49,536 bases of DNA from CAZTZL01 sp964617625 (GTDB lineage: Bacteria > Zhuqueibacterota > QNDG01 > DSAB01), in contig CAZTZL010000016.1 of NCBI GenBank assembly GCA_964617625.1, positions 1 to 49,536 of the forward strand, given 5' to 3'. Position numbers and translations under genes: made by a program. Positions 1-8,727 of the stretch are shown here, one piece after another (within the stretch, counting starts at the first letter, position 1; each line of letters opens with the position of its first letter). The notes beneath the pieces are model-generated. The model did not search any database. It saw only the letters and a list, made by a program, of their open reading frames with translations, and was not told the DNA's origin.

Positions 1-1310
1 GGTGCAAGAACGATGAGTGCAATCAGATTCGGAATTGCCATCAATCCATTCAGTGTATCGGCCACATTCCAGACAAGATCGAGCTTTACCACAGCACCGA
101 CAACAACAAAAGGCAGCCAGAGAAACCGATAGATAGTTCGAACGGTTTTCCCGTGACCGAAAATGTAAGCGGAACAGGTTTCCCCGTAAAAACACCAGGC
201 CAGATTGGTATCATAGGCTGTCAACACCATACAAAAAGTGACCAGAGCCGAACCCGTTTTTAATCCGAAAAGTGTCGAAAAACCATCGATGGTCAGAGCA
301 GCTCCTGTGGCACCTGAAGTCCAGACTCCGGTGAGCAAGATGACCAGAGCTGTGGCCGTGCACATGATAATCGTATCGACCAGCACCTCGATGATTCCCC
401 AGAAAGCCTGCCGTATCGGATGATCGGTCATGGCTGTGGCATGGGCAATCGGAGCGCTTCCCAGACCGGCTTCGTTACTGAAAATTCCTCTTGCCACACC
501 GTAACGAACGGCATGCCGAACAGCTGCGCCGGTGAATCCGCCAACTGCCGCAGTCGGACAAAATGCATGCTGAACGATCCCTGCCAAAACTGCCGGGACA
601 TATGCAATCTTCCAGAAGATAATGACAATGGCGCCTATCATATAGAGGATACACATAAAAGGCACACAAAACATGGCCACATGAGCGATACGCTTGATAC
701 CGCCGATGGTCACCAATCCGACGAGAAAGAGCAGCGCCGCTCCGGTTGTCCAGGTTGGAATATGGAAATAGGTCAATCCTTCGGCCACAGCATTGGATTG
801 CACCATGTTGCCGATGCCGAAGGCGGCCAGGGCGCCAAAAACCGCAAAAACAAATCCCAGCCATTTCCACCGGGAACCCATTCCCTCCTGAATGTACATC
901 ATCGGGCCGCCCATCATGGGACCGTTTTTTTCACGTTTGCGGAAATGCATACCGAGCGCTACTTCAAAAAATTTTGTGCCCATGCCGAGAATGCCCGAAA
1001 TCCACATCCAGAAAATTGCTCCGGGACCGCCTGTGGCTATCGCAGTCGCCACACCGACAATATTTCCCACACCCACAGTTCCCCCAAGCGCCACATTGAC
1101 GGCCTGAAAGGGACTGACATCCCCTTCTCCGGCTCCCTCTTTTCGAAAGGTGCGGACAATGGTTTCTCGCCACATCTGCCCGAATTTTCTGATCTGAATC
1201 ACCCGGCTCAAATAAGCCAGATAGATCCCAACTCCGACGATGAGTATGATCATCGGGAGTCCCCAGATCAGATTGTTCAATTGACTGTTCAATTGAGAAA
1301 ATAATTCCAT
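1..1310 (-). CDS. Alanine/glycine:cation symporter (AGCS family), C-terminus cut off by window edge
   Basis: Reading leftward from an ATG at 1310 the frame is open to base 1, so the last residues lie outside the window. The translation begins MELFSQLNSQLNNLIWGLP and contains the AGCS hallmarks: a glycine-rich stretch GGTVGVGNIVGVA, the segment GPGAIFWMWISGILGMGTKF, and SNEAGLGSAPIAHA. The last visible segment (DTLNGLMAIPNLIAL) matches the late transmembrane part of the family, so only roughly the final 20-40 residues should be missing. The family imports alanine or glycine with Na+ or H+ across the inner membrane; the substrate cannot be read from sequence. No strong Shine-Dalgarno precedes the start. 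It follows the EamA permease gene by about 50 bases on the same strand, which suggests but does not prove co-transcription. Confidence 0.93.
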   Translation of the reverse strand, partial: MELFSQLNSQLNNLIWGLPMIILIVGVGIYLAYLSRVIQIRKFGQMWRETIVRTFRKEGAGEGDVSPFQAVNVALGGTVGVGNIVGVATAIATGGPGAIFWMWISGILGMGTKFFEVALGMHFRKREKNGPMMGGPMMYIQEGMGSRWKWLGFVFAVFGALAAFGIGNMVQSNAVAEGLTYFHIPTWTTGAALLFLVGLVTIGGIKRIAHVAMFCVPFMCILYMIGAIVIIFWKIAYVPAVLAGIVQHAFCPTAAVGGFTGAAVRHAVRYGVARGIFSNEAGLGSAPIAHATAMTDHPIRQAFWGIIEVLVDTIIMCTATALVILLTGVWTSGATGAALTIDGFSTLFGLKTGSALVTFCMVLTAYDTNLAWCFYGETCSAYIFGHGKTVRTIYRFLWLPFVVVGAVVKLDLVWNVADTLNGLMAIPNLIALIVLA

Positions 1311-1363
1311 GTTCTACCGTCTTTAATTAACAATGGGAATTATATACAAATTTATTTCAAATT

Positions 1364-2275
1364 TTACAATCTCTTTTTCGGATTTTTATTCACACAGAAA
1401 ACACCCAAAATGACCAGTATTGTTGCAATGATTAATGATACTGTTATTTTTTCACCTAAGATCAAAACAGCAAGCACGATAGCACTGATTGGAACAAAAT
1501 TGATAAAAATACCGGCTTTCGTCGGGCCGATTATGTAAACACCCTCATAATACCAGACAAATCCGAGTACGGTCCCGAAAACAGCCAAATAACCCAATCC
1601 AATCCAGACCACCCAAGGAAAATGGACAAGATCGGCTGCAATGCCTTCGATAAGTGCGGGAAACAACAGCGCCGCACAACCGATGAGCGCGGAATAGGTT
1701 ACCGATACCAGAGGGCTCAATGTGTGCATGACCCATTTGCCGATGAGGGAATAACTGACCCAGCAAACCACACAGCAGAAAATAAACACTTCTCCCTGTC
1801 CCAGATCCCCCTGAAACAGTTGTTTCAGATCACCCCTGACAATCACCAGAACAGCTCCGATCACCGAGATAAAAATACCCAGTAACTGGAGTCTGCTTAA
1901 TTTTTCCTTATATATGATTGAAGAAAAAAGCGCGATAAAAACCGGATTCGTGGCAATGATCACAGAAGCCCGACTGGCTTCAACTGTTTTCAGTCCAATA
2001 AAAAACATGACGTTGTATAAAAACACACCCGTCATTCCAAGAAAAATAACTGGAATAATTTGTTTTTTTCGAAGCCTGGGCAGCAGACCTTCTGATTGCC
2101 ATGTCAGGAATAAAAGGCAGACAGAAGCAATGGCAAACCGGAGAAATGCAGCTGAAAACGGTCCGGCATTTTGGGTAACAATCCGTCCGGCAATAAATGT
2201 CGCGCCCCAAAATATGGCCGTCAATACCAGTTTGATATAAACGATTGGTTTGGAATTATTTTTCGACAAATTCAT
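1364..2275 (-). CDS. EamA/DMT-family permease
   Basis: About 303 residues with ten predicted hydrophobic helices arranged as two five-helix EamA repeats, beginning KLVLTAIFWGATFIAGRIV and ending in a basic tail. The drug/metabolite transporter superfamily moves amino acids, nucleosides or other small metabolites across the inner membrane; the substrate here is unknown. The frame extends to 2347, but I prefer the ATG at 2275, which starts MNLSKNNSKPIVYIK just before the first helix and gives the usual length of about 300. The upstream extension is polar and unlike the family. Neither start has a convincing Shine-Dalgarno. It is on the same strand as the AGCS symporter to its left and is separated from the lipoprotein gene on its right by a strong terminator. 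Confidence 0.88.
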   Translation of the reverse strand: MNLSKNNSKPIVYIKLVLTAIFWGATFIAGRIVTQNAGPFSAAFLRFAIASVCLLFLTWQSEGLLPRLRKKQIIPVIFLGMTGVFLYNVMFFIGLKTVEASRASVIIATNPVFIALFSSIIYKEKLSRLQLLGIFISVIGAVLVIVRGDLKQLFQGDLGQGEVFIFCCVVCWVSYSLIGKWVMHTLSPLVSVTYSALIGCAALLFPALIEGIAADLVHFPWVVWIGLGYLAVFGTVLGFVWYYEGVYIIGPTKAGIFINFVPISAIVLAVLILGEKITVSLIIATILVILGVFCVNKNPKKRL

Positions 2276-2353
2276 GTTTGACAGGCACGCTGAAATCTCT
2301 GAATTCCAATTCGGATGGGAAGAGGAGAAGTGACAGTGTTCATCCAATAAAAA

Positions 2354-2391
2354 AAGTCTCCGCAGGGAATTGCTCTCCCCCGCGGAGACTT
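2354..2391 (-). terminator. Rho-independent terminator of the Ig/FN3 lipoprotein gene
   Basis: A perfect 10-bp stem, AAGTCTCCGC at 2354-2363 paired with GCGGAGACTT at 2382-2391, is extended by a GGG/CCC pairing. On the minus strand it is followed by seven T. It lies about 45 bases beyond the stop of the lipoprotein gene at 2437. Confidence 0.9.
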
Positions 2392-2436
2392 AAAATTATT
2401 GTAATCGTTCATCAACGGTGCAATGTAACTGCTCTT

Positions 2437-4503
2437 TTACCAGAGAGTATGAATGAGCGTACGTCCATTGCCGTTGGTATCCTGGAAATTAATGGTAAAA
2501 GTATCCCCAGATCCATTCTGATTCGCAGGAACAGTGACCGTGAATGTTCCGCCCCACATGTTGTTGTTCCAACCATATACAAAATTCCCTATCGGCAGAA
2601 CATACGCGACGTCGCCACCGGCTTCCATAATACTGGTTGTAATACTGGAGCCGAGATATTCATTCCCGGTGAAAGTCATCGTGACCGAAATGGTACTTCC
2701 ATTCGCGCTGTTATCCAGAGATCCATTTTGAACTAACGTTCCAATCGGCGTAGTATCGTCTCCGATTACTATTTCACTCGAGAAAGGACCAATGCCGGCA
2801 CTATTGTAAGCCAGAACCGTAAAGGTCACATCGGTGTTGTAGAGGAAAGGCGTCTGCCAAGCATCATCGTCATAATAATCAAATTGAGGAGGCAGAGCAA
2901 TCGAGCCGTATTGCCAAGAGACATTGTCAATTGCATCAAATTGCCCTATCGCAATCCGGTCATCATTATGATTGTTGTCCTTGGCAAAAATAACATAACC
3001 TTCAGCGCCTGCGACTCTGATCCATCTGAAATTAATTGCTGTTGTATTCCAGTCGGCATGCCATCCTGTCGGTTCGTTAAGTGCAAAACCGGTGACCTGT
3101 CCGGGCGCCGTGATTTCACTTTCCGTTTCGAAGTCGAATTCGCCTTCATCAAAATCACCCGGGATTGAGGAATACACCCTGTATTCCAGGTGATATTCCT
3201 GATCCGGTTCCAGTCCGTCCTGTGGATTAATAATCAACGTTTTACTATTCGCTGAAAGCGTAAGCGATGTCATCACATAAGCACCGCTCGAATCAAACAG
3301 TTGGACATAACCCATCGGATTGCCCAATACCACTCCCATCGAGAAAACAATTTCAATATTCGAATCGACCGGGAATTCATCATAAATATCCTGAGCCCGT
3401 TCCAGATTGGTGGAAACGAACTCTATTCCTCGCTGTGTCTTGAAATTGTATTCCTTCCCAAATACGTTTTTATCGAGGGAATACCCTTCCAGACAGATAC
3501 TGTATACCCATCCTGCCTCAAGATCCACATAGGGATTAATGGTTACTGTAATATTACTTCCCCATGTAACGTTACATTCAATAACGACATCTTCGTCATA
3601 TTCATTATAATCATCATCATCGCAGCAGGTATACGGATCGTACTGATAAAGCCGCTTCAGCACGATGTGAAAGGAAGTTGTGTCCATGGCTTTTGAGAAT
3701 GTCGCAGTGAGACTGTTTGTTAAAGCAAAATTATCAACATCAATAAAGTTGTTTTGAACAATAAAAGGTTCCGCAGGTGCAATTGTGAGAATAACATCTC
3801 CAACATTTTTTGTGGCATTCGGAATCAACGCAACAGTGGTTTCCGCGACCGCATAATCATAAGTGTCATCCTGATAGGGCATCGTTCGTAAACCAACTGT
3901 CGGTGTACAGGGAAGTTCGACAAGAGAAAATTCACCGTCACTGTTTGTTACCGCTGTGTACTGGGCAGGAGTAATGTTGTAAAATTCTTCACTCTCATGA
4001 CCATAAGTAAAATCTGCAACCACGGTTACACCTTCGGCCGGTTCGATATTTTGTTCGCTCTCCTTTTTATAGATCTTGCCCACCAAAGAAGAATTCATTT
4101 GATACAGCATGATGTCTTTAATTACACTGTAAGAGTAATTTTTATCGGTAGCACCGCAGCATCCGACAAGATCTTCAAACGGAGGTATGATTACATGTAA
4201 TTTACTGACGGCATAATCATCCGCTCCGGAAAATGTGATATCATATTCCCCCGACGTCAAATCAGTGATAATATAGTATCCCATGCTGTCATTCCATGTG
4301 GACTGCATCTTGCCGTCGATAATCCATGTGATTTTCACCTGATTAATATCGAATCTCGTATTTGTTGCAAAATCCGTAACGATACCATGAATAGAACCAA
4401 CGACTCTGCCGTTTGCAAGTTCCGGTTCATAAGTATGTCTGGAACAATCCACAACAAAAAGCAGAGTAAGACCAACCAATGCGATGATATTTAACTTTTT
4501 CAT
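2437..4503 (-). CDS. Large secreted lipoprotein with carboxypeptidase-regulatory, Ig-like (SbsA/Big_5) and FN3-like domains
   Basis: About 688 residues from the ATG at 4503, which follows a good Shine-Dalgarno (GGAGAGAAAG); an in-frame start further upstream (4593) would add an unlikely polar leader. Residues 1-20 are a signal peptide ending LLFVVDC with Cys20, a lipobox-like site with an unusual Asp at -1. Next comes a carboxypeptidase-regulatory-like fold (VGSIHGIVTDFATNTRF), then two stretches resembling the Ig-like domain of SbsA (LTNSLTATFSKAMDTTSF and IEIVFSMGVVLGNP). An FN3-like segment follows (NFRWIRVAGAEGYVIFAKDN), then a final beta-rich domain. No catalytic motif and no type IX sorting tail were seen. 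It is probably a cell-surface adhesive or structural protein. It sits between a strong terminator and a 360-bp divergent intergenic region. Confidence 0.82.
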   Translation of the reverse strand: MKKLNIIALVGLTLLFVVDCSRHTYEPELANGRVVGSIHGIVTDFATNTRFDINQVKITWIIDGKMQSTWNDSMGYYIITDLTSGEYDITFSGADDYAVSKLHVIIPPFEDLVGCCGATDKNYSYSVIKDIMLYQMNSSLVGKIYKKESEQNIEPAEGVTVVADFTYGHESEEFYNITPAQYTAVTNSDGEFSLVELPCTPTVGLRTMPYQDDTYDYAVAETTVALIPNATKNVGDVILTIAPAEPFIVQNNFIDVDNFALTNSLTATFSKAMDTTSFHIVLKRLYQYDPYTCCDDDDYNEYDEDVVIECNVTWGSNITVTINPYVDLEAGWVYSICLEGYSLDKNVFGKEYNFKTQRGIEFVSTNLERAQDIYDEFPVDSNIEIVFSMGVVLGNPMGYVQLFDSSGAYVMTSLTLSANSKTLIINPQDGLEPDQEYHLEYRVYSSIPGDFDEGEFDFETESEITAPGQVTGFALNEPTGWHADWNTTAINFRWIRVAGAEGYVIFAKDNNHNDDRIAIGQFDAIDNVSWQYGSIALPPQFDYYDDDAWQTPFLYNTDVTFTVLAYNSAGIGPFSSEIVIGDDTTPIGTLVQNGSLDNSANGSTISVTMTFTGNEYLGSSITTSIMEAGGDVAYVLPIGNFVYGWNNNMWGGTFTVTVPANQNGSGDTFTINFQDTNGNGRTLIHTLW

Positions 4504-4739
4504 CTTTCTCTCCATCTCGTTTGTGAAGAATTTCTGTAACGGTTTATTGTTCATACCCTTATACGCAATATGAAAGAAGGCAGGAAAGTACAAATTTTAC
4601 TAGACTAATATACATCCTTAATAACGAAAAGTCAACGAAAAAAAAATACAATCACTTGTAAATATTTATATTTGAATTGAGTCTCAAATATATTAACTTT
4701 AGAAAACACATACATTATTTTGGTAAGAACGATTTATTC

Positions 4740-4768
4740 TTGACTTTTAAAAAAAAATAGAATATTAT
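4740..4768 (+). promoter_or_regulatory. Probable sigma-70-type promoter of the secreted protein gene at 4868
   Basis: TTGACT at 4740-4745, a 17-base spacer and TATTAT at 4763-4768, about 100 bases before the start codon. A small hairpin (CGTTGT / ACAACG) lies in the leader just before the Shine-Dalgarno GGAGAG. The box match is by eye. Confidence 0.5.
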
Positions 4769-4867
4769 ATAGGTAATTGATTGTTCCTGCATCACTCTCG
4801 TTGAACATAAAACCTTTATAAGGTCTTTGAATAACGTTGTACTGTTAACAACGAATAGGAGAGAAAA

Positions 4868-5554
4868 ATGAGAGTATTAAAATGTTCTCTGTTACTGTTG
4901 GTGTTGGTACTGTCTGTTTCTGTCTATTCACAAGAAATTACCAGAATTGTTAAAACCCATGTTTTGATTGATACTGATGAAACATCCGGTCTGAAACCTG
5001 GCAACAAGGTTTCTGTACTGAGAAAGACACCGACAGGAGAAGAAAAGAAAATCGGCAAACTGGAAATTATTATGTTTAAAGAAGGAAAGTGCGTAGGCAA
5101 AATTATTTCTGAAAATCCGCGATATAAAATCGGTGTAGGAGATTACATCGGGTTGCCAAAAATTGTCAAAACCAAAACAAGTCCAACTTATTCAGGTGAT
5201 AACAAATACCTCCTCTCCTATCTTTCCATCGGAACCGGCATAGTCGCATGCGGCCTCGGATATTATTTTTACGATCAGGCTGATCAGAGCTATGAAGATC
5301 ACATAGCAGCTTCAACCCAAGATGAACGGATGCGTTTGTTTGATAAAACAACCAGCTTTGACACCAAATCAAATTTTAGTTTCGGAATCGGTGGGGCGCT
5401 CATCGCTTTTGGGGTGATCAACTACTTGATCACCCATCATAATAACGCCTCGCCTGCTTATTATGAAAAACCAGTATCCATTTATCCGATTCATCAGAAC
5501 GGCTGTGTGGGAATGGGAGTTCACCTCTGTTTAAACCGTCCAGATAAACCATAG
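4868..5554 (+). CDS. Secreted or membrane-anchored protein of unknown function
   Basis: 228 residues. The N-terminus is a clear signal peptide (MRVLKCSLLLLVLVLSVSVYSQ). Residues about 23-100 form a beta-rich segment (VLIDTDETSGLKPGNKVSVLRK and GKCVGKIIS) that resembles the small barrel found at the C-terminus of FlgT-like and other periplasmic proteins, where a value after a number-like loop is bound or displayed. One or two hydrophobic segments follow (LLSYLSIGTGIVACGLGYYF and FGIGGALIAFGVINYLI). I do not recognise a named family. The start is supported by a Shine-Dalgarno (AGGAGAG) and an upstream promoter-like pair. The gene stands alone between a divergent lipoprotein gene and a terminator shared with ssrA. 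Confidence 0.75.
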   Translation: MRVLKCSLLLLVLVLSVSVYSQEITRIVKTHVLIDTDETSGLKPGNKVSVLRKTPTGEEKKIGKLEIIMFKEGKCVGKIISENPRYKIGVGDYIGLPKIVKTKTSPTYSGDNKYLLSYLSIGTGIVACGLGYYFYDQADQSYEDHIAASTQDERMRLFDKTTSFDTKSNFSFGIGGALIAFGVINYLITHHNNASPAYYEKPVSIYPIHQNGCVGMGVHLCLNRPDKP

Positions 5555-5641
5555 GGAAATTAACTGCAATATCCTTTGGATGAATACTTCTCAGTTGCGA
5601 ATAGGTATCCGGAACGGACAGCATTATAATATTTTTGAATT

Positions 5642-5676
5642 AAAAAAGGGAAAAGTCCAGCGCTTTTCCCTTTTTT
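5642..5676. terminator. Bidirectional terminator between the 4868 gene and ssrA
   Basis: A 14-base A/T-flanked dyad: AAAAAAGGGAAAAG at 5642-5655 pairs with CTTTTCCCTTTTTT at 5663-5676 around a 7-base loop. It has a T run in both directions, so it can end the plus-strand gene (stop at 5554) and the minus-strand tmRNA (3' end at 5684). Confidence 0.9.
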
Positions 5677-5683
5677 ATAGAAG

Positions 5684-6038
5684 TGGAGACGGTGGGAATC
5701 GAACCCACGTCCGAAAACACGTCCTTGAAGACCACTACGTGCATAGTCTGTCATTTGTTTTCACCTTATGCTCCCAACAGACAGGGTACATAACGGCTAA
5801 GCCTGAACTTATTTCACCGGTTTTCCCTCAGACAAAGATACCGGCTAATCTGCCAGAGTCGACGTCCCTTGAAGATTTCGGCAGATAAAAATCTTCAGGA
5901 ACGGGCTGCTTAATTAAGCAGCCAGGGCATATTGATAATCGTTGCCTTTTATTGTTTGTCCCGAAAGTTTCACCAGGATCCAGGACCTGGGCACGCGTTC
6001 TCCAATCCCGCTGTTCCCGTCGAATCCAAGTCGTCCCC
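5684..6038 (-). ncRNA. ssrA: tmRNA (one-piece), tag (A)GNDYQYALAA
   Basis: On the minus strand the RNA begins GGGGACGACTTGGATTCGACGGG at 6038, the conserved tmRNA 5' end, and finishes with a T-arm GTGGGTTCGATTCCCAC and CGTCTCC A at 5684. The terminal seven bases GGGGACG and CGTCTCC form the acceptor stem (one G-U pair). The mature CCA is not encoded: the genome continues CTT. The tag frame runs 5946 to 5914: codons for G N D Y Q Y A L A A then TAA, followed by a hairpin (GCTGCTTAATTAAGCAGC). It rescues stalled ribosomes by trans-translation and marks the nascent chain for proteolysis through the C-terminal ALAA. A TATTAT -10 element lies at 6049-6044, six bases upstream of the 5' end, and a bidirectional terminator lies just downstream. 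Confidence 0.97.
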
Positions 6039-6043
6039 ATGTT

Positions 6044-6049
6044 ATAATA
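6044..6049 (-). promoter_or_regulatory. -10 element of ssrA
   Basis: TATTAT on the minus strand at 6049-6044 lies five bases before the first G of the tmRNA. The matching -35 (TTCTAT, 6072-6067, 17-base spacer) is weak. A perfect TTGACA exists further upstream at 6099-6094 but is too far to pair with this -10. Confidence 0.45.
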
Positions 6050-6143
6050 CGTGTATTAATTGAACGATAGAAGCTATAAAAAGTTTTGATAAATGTCAAG
6101 TAAATCAGTATAACCCACTTCTGTTGCAAATAGCGCCTGATTT

Positions 6144-6590
6144 TTATTTCCGATTTAGAAATCGCTTCACCCTGCGGAACAACCCCGACCCAAGGAGCTG
6201 ATCCGAAGAAGCAATGACCTTTTTAACAACACCCAGCACATCTCCATCTCCTGCCCAGTGTTTGCGAATAATTGAGGGATCGATATCATTAATGAACGTA
6301 TTCAATACATAGGCGCTCAACACCACATCATCAATAAAACCGGGGGTTCCAAGTAACAATTCGGAGAGGATATCCACAGGAGAAATAAAATAAATAAGAA
6401 CGGCCCCAAACTTCGCTTTTTTATCAAGCGGAACATCGGGGTCGGCAACCAGCCGTACGAGCAGATGAAAAAAGTCCGGAGCAAGGAGAATCCATTTTGC
6501 ATAGGGATGATCTTGATTTTCATTTTTCCCCGACCATTCCCTGACCTTTTGTCTCAATTTTTGGTAATAATCTTTTTCATCTGGATTCAT
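6144..6590 (-). CDS. DUF1232 (YkvA-family) protein
   Basis: 148 residues. The centre carries the DUF1232 core: a hydrophobic stretch AKFGAVLIYFISPVDILSE followed by PGFIDDVVLSAYVLNTFI, with the conserved Pro-x-Asp and Asp-Asp pairs. The family consists of small proteins of unknown role with one or two helices that may associate with the membrane. The flanks are charged, and the C-terminus is strongly basic (RRVKRFLNRK). It lies just upstream of ssrA on the same strand, with its stop 106 bases before the tmRNA 5' end, and diverges from the ACT-domain gene at 6811. Confidence 0.85.
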   Translation of the reverse strand: MNPDEKDYYQKLRQKVREWSGKNENQDHPYAKWILLAPDFFHLLVRLVADPDVPLDKKAKFGAVLIYFISPVDILSELLLGTPGFIDDVVLSAYVLNTFINDIDPSIIRKHWAGDGDVLGVVKKVIASSDQLLGSGLFRRVKRFLNRK

Positions 6591-6810
6591 AAAATCAACT
6601 CAATTTAAATGATTGCTTTTCATTCAGTCTCAGTATCTTCTGCTTTTATGATACTATTTTTCATGGTCATTGTCAAGCCGATTCCGCTTGACTCCATTTT
6701 TTTAAAAAAAGGATAGATCCGGTCATTTCGATCAAGGCTATTGATCTTCAAACATTTATTTATTACCTTCTATTGAATTGATTTCAACCCAATTTCAGGA
6801 ATGACAAACA

Positions 6811-8727
6811 ATGAATCAGCATCTAAAAAGTATTGAAAAAATATTAAAGCATTTGTACAATCTCGAACTGACTCCGACAAAACTTCAGACCTATTATGAC
6901 AGCATCAATGAGGCAATTCAATATTTTCCGATCAGCACACAACAGGCCCTGGTGATCAAATTATTGAGTGACTGGAAAGGTAAAAGAAATAAAAAAATTA
7001 TTACAGTGAAAACCGAGGTTTGTCATCTCAAAGACGGCACATGCATTACCACATTCGGGATATTGAGCCCGGACTGGCCCGGCCTCTCCAACTCCTGCGC
7101 CGGTGTGATTCATGAGATGGGATGGAATATCTACTTTATCGAAGGATTCTCTATTCAGGAAGGCAAGCTCGATCTCGGTGTTGTTCTGATCGGTGTCCGG
7201 ACTGAAAAAGAAGATGCATATCAGCAATTATTGAATCAAACAAAAACTATTCTTAATAAACTGCACCAGGCCGCGGTTGGGACCAGTGCTAAAGCCTATC
7301 TGCTTTCCGAAGAAATCAAGAAACTGGAAATTTACGGAAAGGTCATTGCATACATCGAAGAAATTTACAAGGGAAATGACCTGGAAGAAATTATCGGTTT
7401 GGATGGTGAAGTCATACGGTTCTTTGCAGCCAGATCAAAGAATTACATTGAAAATCGTAAAGTCGAGGACATTGCCCGCCAGATTATCCGCAACTTCAAA
7501 TTCAGAAAAGAAGTTCAAAAATCAGGCGGAGCCATTCAGCTCGACATTACCAATTTTACAACAAATAAAGAAGGCGTTTTTACCGGCGTCACGTTAGCCG
7601 GCCCTGCCCATCTGCTGAATCTGGAAGATTGCCTGACAACCATAGAACTGACTTCTAGCGGTTTTCAATTGAAACATAACAGGGAATTTACCACCAATGA
7701 CGGCGTTTCGTGCTATCGGATTGAATTTGTTGACCGTCTCGGGCATCCCCTGTCCGACATCGAACAAAAACGTCTGGCAAAAGGATTCAACACAATGGTC
7801 TTGAACAAGCGGCGGGACCGGGCCGAGTGGATCGAAACCATAGGCGGATTCGAACAGTACGCCCGTGCAGTTATTCCCCTGCTTGTAAGAGAAGCGCAGA
7901 GCAGTCATAAAATCCAGGTTTATCAGAGTGTCGGCCACACAACTGCCCTTTATATTGATTTTAAAGTTATCGTTGTGATCCCTTCATCTAAAAAACTGAA
8001 GCAGAATACAGTCACGCGCACGGCCAACTCTCTGGAAAGCGGCTCGGGTCTGCATATACTCTCAGTGAAACCGCCGCGTTTATTCGGTTCAACACAGGTG
8101 TTTATCATCAACCTTCGTGCCAGCTTGACTGTTATTGAAAATGTGGAATCCATCTATCGTCACATCAGGGAAAAAATCAAGGAAACACTGGGTGATTTCC
8201 GTGATTTCGATGAAGGCATGCGTACCATCGATACGGAAAAACTGAAATCGGCGCGCCGCCGTTTGGAAGGAATCGACAAATCAACCATCAGGGAACTGTA
8301 CTACAGCATCGAAGATTTTTACCGACTCAGCGCAGGTATCGATGAAATCATCGACCACATTCGTATCGCTTACGATATGCTTAAATCTTTTATTGATACC
8401 AAAAAAACGATCCGGCTAATCTGGCACCAGACAGGGGTGCATTCCAAGTCAGACGAGATTCTTCCCAGGGCCTCTCTGCTCTGCGTGGCTTATCCTCACG
8501 AATTCGAGCTGCTCAAGAACATTCTGGAGATATTAAATCCCTACGACGTAACAATGAGCCGTCTGGAAAAAGTTGGTTTTGATATTCTCACATGCAGACT
8601 GACGGATAAAGAAAAAGCGCTTTCTGAAGCGGCAATAGAAAAAATAACAGGAAAAATTAAAAAACTGGAAAAAACGAAGTTAAAGAAGAAGCCCCGTACT
8701 CCACCTACTTCCAAACAAACCAGATAA
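6811..8727 (+). CDS. Large protein with an N-terminal ACT domain, function unknown
   Basis: 638 residues, soluble, with no signal peptide. Residues about 65-130 read as an ACT ligand-binding fold: FGILSPDWPGLSNSCAGVIHEMGWNI followed by a second strand pair (KLDLGVVLIGVR). ACT domains usually bind amino acids and regulate metabolic enzymes. The remaining 500 residues match no enzyme motif that I recognise. They are predicted mixed alpha/beta, with a long helical part (residues about 450-560), a possible second ACT-like fold near 565-620 (SLLCVAYPHEFELLKNIL) and a very basic tail. A distant relation to the regulatory half of large NAD-glutamate dehydrogenases is possible but unproven. Its 3' end overlaps the convergent permease gene by 23 bases. 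Confidence 0.72.
   Translation: MNQHLKSIEKILKHLYNLELTPTKLQTYYDSINEAIQYFPISTQQALVIKLLSDWKGKRNKKIITVKTEVCHLKDGTCITTFGILSPDWPGLSNSCAGVIHEMGWNIYFIEGFSIQEGKLDLGVVLIGVRTEKEDAYQQLLNQTKTILNKLHQAAVGTSAKAYLLSEEIKKLEIYGKVIAYIEEIYKGNDLEEIIGLDGEVIRFFAARSKNYIENRKVEDIARQIIRNFKFRKEVQKSGGAIQLDITNFTTNKEGVFTGVTLAGPAHLLNLEDCLTTIELTSSGFQLKHNREFTTNDGVSCYRIEFVDRLGHPLSDIEQKRLAKGFNTMVLNKRRDRAEWIETIGGFEQYARAVIPLLVREAQSSHKIQVYQSVGHTTALYIDFKVIVVIPSSKKLKQNTVTRTANSLESGSGLHILSVKPPRLFGSTQVFIINLRASLTVIENVESIYRHIREKIKETLGDFRDFDEGMRTIDTEKLKSARRRLEGIDKSTIRELYYSIEDFYRLSAGIDEIIDHIRIAYDMLKSFIDTKKTIRLIWHQTGVHSKSDEILPRASLLCVAYPHEFELLKNILEILNPYDVTMSRLEKVGFDILTCRLTDKEKALSEAAIEKITGKIKKLEKTKLKKKPRTPPTSKQTR

Noticed and set aside
420..1304. 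Plus-strand open frame of 294 codons
   Set aside because: It lies antisense to the AGCS symporter, whose own frame has clear family motifs. The plus-strand product is Cys/His-rich and has no start signal.
5684..5720. T-arm that looks like the end of a tRNA gene
   Set aside because: It is the 3' tRNA-like domain of tmRNA: the 5' half with tmRNA signature is found at 6038, and a D-arm/anticodon arm is lacking.
6094..6099. Perfect TTGACA upstream of ssrA
   Set aside because: It is about 45 bases from the good -10 (TATTAT); the nearer pairing TATAGC has only a 15-base spacer. It may belong to a second weak promoter.
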